From Thiobacillus sp. UBA2186 (lineage in GTDB: Bacteria; Pseudomonadota; Gammaproteobacteria; Burkholderiales; Thiobacillaceae): a DNA stretch of 10,223 nt. Positions within the stretch are counted from its first letter, which is position 1; each line of letters starts with the position of its first letter. The notes under the pieces were generated by a model. The model was not told the DNA's origin. It was given only the letters and a program-made list of their open reading frames with translations, and did no database searches. Positions 1-4,778 of the stretch are shown here, piece by piece. The DNA lies in assembly GCA_002327405.1 (NCBI GenBank), contig DCVO01000105.1:209-10431 (forward strand). The letters are read 5' to 3'. The position numbers were made by a program, and so were the translations under genes.

Positions 1-171
1 ACCAGCGGCACCGACGCGCAGGGCGAGGTGACCGTGCGGCTTGCCAAGGACGGTCGCATCGTCAACGGCCAGGGGGCGGACACCGACATCGTGGTCGCCT
101 CGGCCAAGGCCTATCTGCACGCGCTGAACAAGCTGCACTCCAAGCTGGAGCGGGCGCACCCGCAGGTGTAA
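1..171 (+). CDS. leuA: 2-isopropylmalate synthase, C-terminal end (partial)
   Basis: Only the last 56 codons are in the window, in frame from base 1 to a TAA at 169-171. The translation contains GRIVNGQGADTDIVVASAKAY followed by LHALNKL. This is the characteristic end of the C-terminal LeuA dimer/regulatory domain, where leucine binds for feedback inhibition. The enzyme condenses acetyl-CoA with 2-oxoisovalerate in the first committed step of leucine synthesis, in the cytoplasm. The N-terminal TIM-barrel catalytic domain lies upstream and cannot be checked. No poly-T terminator follows the stop; the next 640 bases are repeats. The call rests on recognising the conserved GxGADTDIVVASAKAY signature and is fairly secure despite the short length. 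Confidence 0.9.
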   Translation, partial: TSGTDAQGEVTVRLAKDGRIVNGQGADTDIVVASAKAYLHALNKLHSKLERAHPQV

Positions 172-180
172 CCCAAAATT

Positions 181-306
181 CCCTCCCCCTTGAGGGGCGA
201 GACGGGGAATTCGCGGAGCATGCTCCGCGCCCGTCGAGCGGTTCCGGCGTGCAAGCCGGAACGCGCCCTGCAAGGGAGGGCTGGGGTGAGGGGGAACCCT
301 CCCCCC
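181..306. repeat. CCCTCCCC...GGGAGGG-type intergenic repeat with palindromes
   Basis: The segment starts with CCCTCCCCCTTGAGGGG and ends with AAGGGAGGGCTGGGGTGAGG and a C-run. Its ends are therefore C-rich and G-rich strands that can pair. Inside are a perfect 18-base palindrome at 212-229 (CGCGGAGCA/TGCTCCGCG) and a hairpin at 241-262 (GTTCCGGC, 6-base loop, GCCGGAAC). No U-tract follows either one, so neither looks like an intrinsic terminator. Elements with the motif GGGAGGGCTGGGGTGAGG are familiar as dispersed intergenic repeats in betaproteobacterial genomes. Open frames crossing this segment translate to low-complexity Pro/Arg/Ser-rich peptides and are not genes. The boundaries are approximate. 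Confidence 0.6.
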
Positions 307-385
307 AATTCACTCACTTGCCTAACCCAAAGATCAGTGGCCGGGGTTGCCCGGCAGCAGGGCGACCGCGTAGGGCAGAGCAGTG

Positions 386-560
386 CCTTGCGTAGCAAGG
401 TGCGACCCCGAAGCGGGATGCTGCGCTCCGGAAACGGTCGCCCCATGCACTCCTCCGCTGCCCGATCCCCAGAGGGGCCCCTCGTGCAACGCTATGGAGC
501 GCACTTTCTTTGCTCCGCCAAAGAAAGTAACCAAAGAAAGGCGGCCCCGCTGTGCCGCCC
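386..560. repeat. CTTTCTTTG/CAAAGAAAG intergenic repeat element
   Basis: The core is a perfect 10-bp stem, ACTTTCTTTG (503-512) with CAAAGAAAGT (519-528) and a 6-base CTCCGC loop. A third copy of CCAAAGAAAG follows at 531-540, then GGCGGCCCC. Upstream are small hairpins: CCTTGC-gta-GCAAGG at 386-400 and CCCG-aag-CGGG at 407-417. The core matches a repeat I know from many beta- and gammaproteobacteria that is often mis-annotated as coding, because one frame reads AKESNQRK. That peptide appears here. It is dispersed repeat DNA, not a gene. The function is unknown and the outer boundaries are uncertain. Confidence 0.65.
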
Positions 561-572
561 CTTCGGAGTAAA

Positions 573-682
573 CCTCGGCCGGGAACTTGAATTGGGCGGC
601 TGCGGAACTCGCCCGCAAGAAATCGCTGCGGGCTCAGACAGTCCTCGCCTCAAAATCCCCCAATTCAAGCCCCCGCCCGAGG
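573..682. repeat. Long imperfect inverted repeat (24-bp arms) with nested hairpin
   Basis: The left arm at 573-596 (CCTCGGCCGGG, AA, CTTGAATTGGG) is complementary to the right arm at 659-682 (CCCAATTCAAG, CC, CCCGCCCGAGG). Mismatches occur only at the central AA/CC and at one position in the outer half. The inner 11 bp are perfect. The 62 bases between the arms contain another hairpin, GCCCGCA (611-617) with TGCGGGC (627-633). The element directly follows the CAAAGAAAG repeat and may be part of the same composite repeat. It has no U-tract and no credible coding frame. A structured RNA or a MITE-like element are both possible; the sequence alone does not decide. Confidence 0.6.
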
Positions 683-815
683 CAGCCCAGAGGGGGGTTG
701 AACACGTCGGGCTGAAACCTCGGTTTTTGGGCAGTTTTCGAAGGCAAATCCATACCCCAGGGGCGACCAAGCATTCCATTACCCCTCCCGCGGCCAAAAC
801 CTGTAGAACGACACA

Positions 816-829
816 GTCAACAAGTTGAC
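816..829. promoter_or_regulatory. Palindromic operator-like site GTCAACAAGTTGAC
   Basis: A perfect inverted repeat, GTCAAC-AA-GTTGAC, lies about 80 bases upstream of the 190-aa gene. Its right half runs into the first of two TTGACAT boxes (825-831 and 851-857). The second copy, GTTGACATGAAT at 850, repeats GTTGACATAAAT at 824 with a 26-base period. Such an arrangement at a promoter is typical of a repressor or activator site, possibly bound by the neighbouring gene's own product. That last point is inference. Confidence 0.45.
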
Positions 830-850
830 ATAAATGTTTAGAAATAGATG

Positions 851-878
851 TTGACATGAATATGTGTGGGGGTGGAAT
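851..878 (+). promoter_or_regulatory. Candidate sigma-70 promoter for the 190-aa gene
   Basis: A perfect -35 box TTGACA at 851-856 is followed, after 16 bases, by TGGAAT (873-878). This matches the TATAAT consensus at 4 of 6 positions. Transcription would start near 885, giving a short leader before the Shine-Dalgarno AAGGAG at 896-901. An equally perfect TTGACA at 825-830 has no good -10 at 16-18 bases. The surrounding DNA is AT-rich compared with the flanks. Confidence 0.4.
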
Positions 879-907
879 ACGGTCAGGTATCCTGAAAGGA
901 GATTGCG

Positions 908-1480
908 ATGAGTGCAGATAAATTTTCGGCAGCCAAGCTAAGTGAGTTCTGGGACTATGTAATTGGGAAGGGTCTTATGAACAACGAAACGGCAACTAGT
1001 AGGAAGATTGCCGCCCAGAAGGTGCTTGAATGCTTGGATGAGTCTGAGCGTCAAGATTTACGCTCGTTGAATAGAGAAGAGGCTTTCCTGCGATTCCAAA
1101 ATATTGCGGGAAAGAAATACAGCCCTAAAAGCTTAACTGTATATAGGAGCCGCTTTTATGCTTCTCTAGATGATTTCCTTTCATATGTCACGAATCCATC
1201 AGGATTCAAACCAAACTTATCGAAAGGTAATGGCAAGCAGAAAGGCGAAGGGTCAAAAATAAAGAAAGTGCGCACCATGGCAGTAGCAAAAGAAGCTATA
1301 TCTGTGTTGCCACATTCTGTAGAAACGGCTGCTATTGCAGATAACCTTACTTTGCCTATCCCTCTTAGGCCGGGGATCGTGGTTAAGATTTTTGGTTTGC
1401 CGTCTGATTTGACTGAAGATGAGGCAAAGAAAATATGTGGCGTGGTCAGCGCATACGCATACACGGTAAAGAGCTCCTAG
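908..1480 (+). CDS. Recombinase-like SAM/core-binding domain protein without catalytic domain (190 aa)
   Basis: The ATG follows a strong Shine-Dalgarno (AAGGAG, 896-901, 6-base spacer). Residues about 10-100 (LSEFWDYVIGKGL, then SPKSLTVYRSRFYASLDDFLSY) look like the helical core-binding (phage_int_SAM) domain at the N-terminus of tyrosine recombinases. No Arg-His-x-x-Arg...Tyr catalytic domain follows. A Lys/Gly-rich linker (about 105-125) leads to a C-terminal motif LPIPLRPGIVVKIFGLPSDLTEDEAKKI (about 149-176), of the PLRxG...LPxDLTxxEA type seen at the ends of varied accessory-region proteins. The gene is AT-rich: two 60-base lines I counted were 47% and 38% GC, against about 72% in a line of the neighbouring operon. 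A 12-bp terminator follows. It is probably a horizontally acquired DNA-binding protein. The resemblance is by eye and the function is unknown. Confidence 0.75.
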   Translation: MSADKFSAAKLSEFWDYVIGKGLMNNETATSRKIAAQKVLECLDESERQDLRSLNREEAFLRFQNIAGKKYSPKSLTVYRSRFYASLDDFLSYVTNPSGFKPNLSKGNGKQKGEGSKIKKVRTMAVAKEAISVLPHSVETAAIADNLTLPIPLRPGIVVKIFGLPSDLTEDEAKKICGVVSAYAYTVKSS

Positions 1481-1497
1481 GATGAGCTCACAAAGAT

Positions 1498-1527
1498 AAA
1501 GGCCATCTGCGCGAACAGATGGCCTTT
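1498..1527 (+). terminator. Strong hairpin terminator after the 190-aa gene
   Basis: A perfect 12-bp stem, AAAGGCCATCTG (1498-1509) with CAGATGGCCTTT (1516-1527), encloses a 6-base CGCGAA loop. The stem lies 17 bases after the TAG stop. The A-run on the left and T-run on the right allow termination on either strand, although the T-tract is only 3 bases and then interrupted (TTTGTG). Confidence 0.8.
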
Positions 1528-1529
1528 GT

Positions 1530-1593
1530 GCGGAATGGGAAACCCGATTCCTGCAGTTGAAGCGCTGCCAGCATACCGGATTCCGCTTTTTTT
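1530..1593 (+). ncRNA. Possible small RNA or second terminator
   Basis: GCGGAAT (1530-1536) is complementary to ATTCCGC (1580-1586), and seven T residues follow at 1587-1593. The 43-base interior can form small stems (GGGAAACCC at 1537-1545; GCAG/CTGC at 1553-1568). This is the shape of a Rho-independent 3' end carrying a structured loop. It starts just after the previous terminator, so it could be a short independent transcript or a back-up terminator. No convincing promoter was found, so the call is tentative. Confidence 0.3.
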
Positions 1594-1638
1594 AACAATG
1601 TGCCCTAGTTGTTTCCCCTTTGGCACGAGGAGAAATGT

Positions 1639-1782
1639 ATGCGGAGAACAACTATCCGCAATGTTCCTCCAGGTTGGCGCCCGGTCTATTGCCGTTATCG
1701 CCGTGTAAAGAACAGTTCTAGGGTTCTTGACGCATGGGATTACGGTTACGAGGCTTGGTGTTTCCTGGTTAGGGCCAAGTAG
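1639..1782 (+). CDS. Small basic, aromatic-rich protein of 47 aa
   Basis: The ATG at 1639 has an excellent Shine-Dalgarno, AGGAG at 1628-1632, with a 6-base spacer. The frame stays open to TAG at 1780-1782 and is followed 4 bases later by a perfect intrinsic terminator. The protein begins MRRTTIRNVPPGWRPVYCRY and ends DAWDYGYEAWCFLVRAK. It is basic at the N-terminus and rich in Trp, Tyr, Arg and Pro, with two Cys (18 and 41) and no obvious signal peptide or membrane segment. The DYGYEAW patch resembles small hypothetical proteins I associate with accessory DNA, but I cannot name a family. Good translation and termination signals in AT-richer DNA beside the recombinase-like gene suggest a genuine cargo gene. 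Short length makes gene finders likely to miss it. Confidence 0.7.
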   Translation: MRRTTIRNVPPGWRPVYCRYRRVKNSSRVLDAWDYGYEAWCFLVRAK

Positions 1783-1785
1783 GGG

Positions 1786-1815
1786 AATGCCGGGCAGCGA
1801 TGCCCGGCATTTTTT
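1786..1815 (+). terminator. Intrinsic terminator after the 47-aa gene
   Basis: AATGCCGGGCA (1786-1796) pairs perfectly with TGCCCGGCATT (1801-1811) around a GCGA tetraloop, and the T-run extends to 1815. The structure is oriented to end + strand transcription from the 47-aa gene. On the other strand there is no T-run beyond the stem, so it is unlikely to serve the oppositely directed DUF2069 operon. Confidence 0.9.
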
Positions 1816-1839
1816 ATTTAATGGAAGGTGTTGCCTCGC

Positions 1840-2199
1840 CTACGTTGGTTTGTTTCTCGTAGGTGCGGTCTTCTTCGCGTACCCAATCGCTGCCAGAAAA
1901 AACACCACTGACAGCACAATCTCGAGCATGGCCAGGGAAGCAGAAGGCTGCGGATCGGACCACGCGCGCATGACGCCTTCGGTGAAGTAGAGCAGGATGA
2001 ACATCGAAGCCCACTGGTAGGTGTAGCGGCGGCCCTTGAGGATGCCCATGAGCGGCAGAAGCAGCGGCAGGGTTTTCAGCACCAGCCAGGAGCCGCCGGG
2101 CCTGAGCGGCGCGAGCCACAACTCCCAGGCAAGGCTCAACAAAATCAGCGCGATCAGGCTGGCGCTGGCAATGAAGGAAAGCGTGCGGGGGGAGGGCAT
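1840..2199 (-). CDS. DUF2069 family inner-membrane protein
   Basis: The protein has 119 aa. Hydrophobic stretches at about 8-28, 38-54, 62-78 and 89-108 suggest four membrane helices. The motif RRYTYQWASMFILLYFTEGV (about 57-76) with ELW in helix 1 is what I associate with DUF2069, a family of small proteobacterial membrane proteins of unknown role. The same frame stays open further upstream, but that part is a shadow of wrbA. The chosen ATG (2199-2197) overlaps the wrbA stop by one base (TGATG), a standard translational coupling arrangement. It is the last gene of the PilZ-type/wrbA operon. The Lys/Arg-rich tail after the last helix would place the C-terminus in the cytoplasm by the positive-inside rule. 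Confidence 0.85.
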   Translation of the reverse strand: MPSPRTLSFIASASLIALILLSLAWELWLAPLRPGGSWLVLKTLPLLLPLMGILKGRRYTYQWASMFILLYFTEGVMRAWSDPQPSASLAMLEIVLSVVFFLAAIGYAKKTAPTRNKPT

Positions 2200-2792
2200 C
2201 AGGCGGCCAGCTTCAGGGCCACTTCGGCCAGGCGTTTGCCTTGGGCGAGGCAAAGCTTGCGCTCGTCCTCGGTGAGCGGCCTGTCGTCCTGGGCGCCGGC
2301 GACATGGCTCGCGCCGTAGGGCGTGCCGCCGCTGGTGGTGGTGTTGAGTTCGTTCAGCGTGTAGGGCAGGCCCAGCACGATCATGCCGTGGTGCAGGAGC
2401 GGCAGCATCATCGAGATTAGCGTGGTTTCCTGGCCGCCGTGCATGCTGGCGGTGGAGGTGAACACGCAGGCGGGCTTGCCGGCGAGGGTGCCCTGCATCC
2501 ACAGGCCGCCGGTGCCGTCGAGGAAATATTTCAGCGCCGCGGCCATATTGCCGAAGCGCGTGGGACTGCCCAGCGCGAGCCCTGCGCATTCCTCGAAGTC
2601 GCGCAGTTCGGCGTAGGGCGCGCCTTCGGGCGGCACGGCGGGTTCGGCGGTTTCGGTTTTGGGCGCGACCCTGGGCACGGTGCGGATGCGTGCCGTGGCG
2701 CCGGGCACGGATTCGATGCCGCGCGCGACGAGGCGCGCCATTTCGGCGACGCTGCCGCCTTGGCTGTAGTAAAGAACGAGTATCTCCGCCAT
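2199..2792 (-). CDS. wrbA: NAD(P)H:quinone oxidoreductase WrbA (flavodoxin-like)
   Basis: At 197 aa it has almost the same length as E. coli WrbA (198). The FMN phosphate loop is YYSQGGSVAEMA (8-19). GSPTRFGNMAAALKYFLDGTGGLW (75-98), the STASMHGGQETT stretch (113-124), HHGMIVLGLPY (134-144) and GGTPYGASHVAG (155-166) are all WrbA-family hallmarks. The enzyme is a cytoplasmic tetramer with FMN that reduces quinones by two electrons, avoiding semiquinone and oxidative stress. Its start overlaps the stop of the upstream PilZ-type gene by one base (TGATG). Its own stop overlaps the DUF2069 start in the same way, so all three are probably co-translated. Neighbours give no specific substrate clue. 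Confidence 0.95.
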   Translation of the reverse strand: MAEILVLYYSQGGSVAEMARLVARGIESVPGATARIRTVPRVAPKTETAEPAVPPEGAPYAELRDFEECAGLALGSPTRFGNMAAALKYFLDGTGGLWMQGTLAGKPACVFTSTASMHGGQETTLISMMLPLLHHGMIVLGLPYTLNELNTTTSGGTPYGASHVAGAQDDRPLTEDERKLCLAQGKRLAEVALKLAA

Positions 2793-4342
2793 CAGGCAGG
2801 TTCCACTTCGACCAGATCAAAAAACGGGGTCTGTTCGACCAGGCTGCCCAGTCCGATACGGCGACGCTCGCCTTTGTGCCACATGTCGGCCGTGCGTCCG
2901 CGCTTGTACAGGCCCTGCGGCAGCAGCAGGCGCTCGTCGGTCTGCAAGGCGGGGTTGGCGGGTATCAGCAGGGCGGGCTGGCCGAGGTTGGCGGCGGTGC
3001 CTTCCGGAAAGCGCAGCACGACCGACGTGGCATTGGGGGAGAGTTTTTCCACGCCCGCCACCACGACCTGGCCTTTGGACATCTTGCCCCAGCGAATCAC
3101 GCCCAGCATCCATGCGGTCCCCTCCGCATTCTCCTCGCGCAGTGCGACCGGGTTGCCCATGCGCACCTGGGCGACTTCCTGGGCGTGGGCGGAAATGGCC
3201 AAGCCGCTCGCGCTGTCGTTGACGATGCGCCAGCGCGCCGGGGCGCCTTGATCGGCCAGTCCGTTGACGCCGGTTTTCGAGGCGGCGGCGCTTGTTGCGG
3301 CAGGTTTTTGCTTCGTGTCGAACAGCCGGTGGATTGCGGGAATGCCGCTGACCACTTCCACATGGGTCAAGCCAGGCTCGTAGCGGTTGAAGCTGCGCTT
3401 GTTGCCGCCCCGCCATGCCTGATGCAAACGGCTGAAAAGATGCAGGCCATTGATCTTGTGCGGCATGTCGGTCAGTCCGATGTCGCGGAAGGCTTCGCCG
3501 GATTGCAGCTTGACGAGCAGGCTGCGCAGGTGCTTGCAGAGGGCGTGCGTATCCAGCGGCATGATCGCGGACGCGCCCGCACTGTCGTCCAGACTCGAGG
3601 GACTATCGGTTTCGGGATTGATCAGGAATACGGATTTCTGGCCCGCGCCTCCCTTGGCGAGTTCGGCGAGATGAGCGAATTTGTTCAGGTAGGCCAGAGT
3701 CACTTCGATCTCGGGCCGGGTAAACCTGAACGGGTCGGCCAGTGCCAGCAGCAGGGTGCGCTTGTAAACCGTTTCTGGCGTCTGATTTTCGCCAGCCGGG
3801 GCTGTGCCGGCCAAACCTTCCTCGGCAATGGCGGCATATAACTGGTGCAGTTCGTGCCAGCTGTAGATTGGGGGAGAGGTATAACTCCTGTAGCTGGTGC
3901 AAATCTGGCCGGACAGGGCGGCCAGGAGATGGGTCAGCGCATTCTGCTTTGTCCTGGCCCCGCCAAACAGGGAACGCTTCTGCTGGACGGCCAGGCTGAC
4001 CAGCTTCCAGGCATATCCCAGCTCGATCGCGAGTTCGTAGGCCAGGTTGGCCGCCTGACGGTGTGCGGCCGACTGCGGCGTGCCGTTTTCGGGCAAGGCC
4101 GCAACGAGCGTTTCGATCAGCTTCTGCACGACGGGCTCGTAAAGCAGCGTCAGTCTGGACCGAAGGTCTTCCTCTAGCTCCGTGCGATTCAGCCTGCCGA
4201 GTTCGGCCAGGAGCCTTTGGGCGGCATCTTCAGGGTTGGCCCCGGAAAGTTGTTCAAGCCATTCCGCCGTTACCGCAGGGCGGGTTTCGGGGGCCTGCTT
4301 CAGGGCTTGTTCGGGCTTGGGCGTGCGGAGCGTGAGCTGCAT
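2792..4342 (-). CDS. Large PilZ-type protein, probable degenerate c-di-GMP receptor (516 aa)
   Basis: The long N-terminal part (about 1-330) is mostly helical by composition and has no membrane segment or signal peptide. The C-terminal part contains RWRIVNDSASGLAIS, with N375-D-S-A-S-G380 matching the (D/N)xSxxG motif of PilZ domains. Beta-rich sequence follows (GVIRWGKM, QVVVAGVEKL, TSVVLRFPEG). The usual RxxxR c-di-GMP-binding motif is not evident at the expected distance upstream, so nucleotide binding is uncertain. I know similar 500-600-aa proteins from betaproteobacteria only as PilZ-domain proteins of unknown role. It is the first gene of the operon with wrbA. The ATG at 4342-4340 has only a weak ribosome binding site. 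It could instead be a regulator or scaffold that has lost ligand binding. Confidence 0.7.
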   Translation of the reverse strand: MQLTLRTPKPEQALKQAPETRPAVTAEWLEQLSGANPEDAAQRLLAELGRLNRTELEEDLRSRLTLLYEPVVQKLIETLVAALPENGTPQSAAHRQAANLAYELAIELGYAWKLVSLAVQQKRSLFGGARTKQNALTHLLAALSGQICTSYRSYTSPPIYSWHELHQLYAAIAEEGLAGTAPAGENQTPETVYKRTLLLALADPFRFTRPEIEVTLAYLNKFAHLAELAKGGAGQKSVFLINPETDSPSSLDDSAGASAIMPLDTHALCKHLRSLLVKLQSGEAFRDIGLTDMPHKINGLHLFSRLHQAWRGGNKRSFNRYEPGLTHVEVVSGIPAIHRLFDTKQKPAATSAAASKTGVNGLADQGAPARWRIVNDSASGLAISAHAQEVAQVRMGNPVALREENAEGTAWMLGVIRWGKMSKGQVVVAGVEKLSPNATSVVLRFPEGTAANLGQPALLIPANPALQTDERLLLPQGLYKRGRTADMWHKGERRRIGLGSLVEQTPFFDLVEVEPA

Positions 4343-4355
4343 GAGCCGAGCTTAC

Positions 4356-4383
4356 TGGTCCATCGATGAATTAAAATGGTCCA
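4356..4383. promoter_or_regulatory. TGGTCCA direct repeats in the divergent promoter region
   Basis: Two TGGTCCA copies (4356-4362 and 4377-4383) are separated by exactly 21 bases start to start, about two helical turns. AT-rich ATGAATTAAAA lies between them. They sit in the short gap between the divergent starts of the PilZ-type gene (-) and the small membrane protein (+). Same-face spacing suggests a regulator site; which protein binds is not known. Confidence 0.3.
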
Positions 4384-4409
4384 ATTCTACTTTGAAGCGG
4401 TGTGATGTC

Positions 4410-4778
4410 ATGTTTTTCTGTGCGGTTGCGGCAGCCGGGTTTGTGGGCGGCTGGGGGCTGATCCTGGGCTGGCATGTACAGGCCGGCGCAATGCCGGACT
4501 TGCCGGCGAACGGCCTGGCCTATGCCGCACTGGCGATTTGTGCCATGGCCCTTGCCGGACGCTGTACGGCGAAATGGCATCCCGCCCTCAAGCGGGTGTC
4601 GACCCTGATCGCCTGTTCGGTACTGGCGGGCATCGATGTTGGCCTATCGGGCTTGTCGGGCGAGGCCGCGCAGAAAACCTTCTTCGCCGCCCTGCTGGGC
4701 ATTGCGCTGGTGGTGCTGGCTGCGCGCCATGCGCCGGCAGGCTTGCGCCAGCGCTGGTTGGGCAAGGACAGCGCTTAA
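4410..4778 (+). CDS. Small hypothetical membrane protein (122 aa)
   Basis: I do not recognise the family. The translation from ATG 4410 has four hydrophobic stretches, at about 3-22, 34-51, 62-80 and 90-106. Short basic loops (RCTAKWHPALKR) and a basic tail (GLRQRWLGKD) separate or follow them, consistent with a four-helix inner-membrane protein. An in-frame ATG at 4341 would add 23 residues, but that DNA is AT-rich, overlaps the divergent PilZ-type start and looks like promoter. I therefore prefer 4410, although its ribosome binding site is poor. The frame remains open further upstream only as antisense of the PilZ-type gene. The TAA stop (4776-4778) overlaps the stop of the convergent aspA, so no terminator separates them. 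Confidence 0.6.
   Translation: MFFCAVAAAGFVGGWGLILGWHVQAGAMPDLPANGLAYAALAICAMALAGRCTAKWHPALKRVSTLIACSVLAGIDVGLSGLSGEAAQKTFFAALLGIALVVLAARHAPAGLRQRWLGKDSA

Larger units (their letters stand above)
172..815. other. Gene-free repeat-rich intergenic region
   Basis: This 640-base stretch between leuA and the AT-rich island holds the three repeat elements listed separately and no convincing gene. Long open frames cross it (for example 190-828), but they run through palindromes and repeats, lack good ribosome binding sites, and give low-complexity Arg/Pro/Ser-rich peptides. The parts outside the repeats (307-385, 683-815) show no tRNA-like or promoter-like structure that I can support. Confidence 0.6.

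Noticed and set aside
190..828. A 212-codon open frame on the + strand upstream of the AT-rich island
   Set aside because: It runs through three repeat elements and their palindromes, has low-complexity Arg/Pro/Ser-rich translation including the tell-tale AKESNQRK repeat peptide, and lacks a good ribosome binding site.
172..900. Possible CRISPR array or tandem repeat region, because many short motifs recur
   Set aside because: The recurring motifs are inverted repeats of different sequence without regular spacers; there is no repeat-spacer periodicity.
1484..1575. Reverse-strand reading of the island hairpins as a short peptide beginning MLAALQLQESG
   Set aside because: It is under 30 codons, crosses a terminator stem, has no ribosome binding site and ends in sequence explained by the hairpin.
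2690..3841. A 383-codon + strand open frame
   Set aside because: It is antisense to the PilZ-type gene and wrbA. GC-rich codon use keeps the reverse frame open, and the translation shows no family features.
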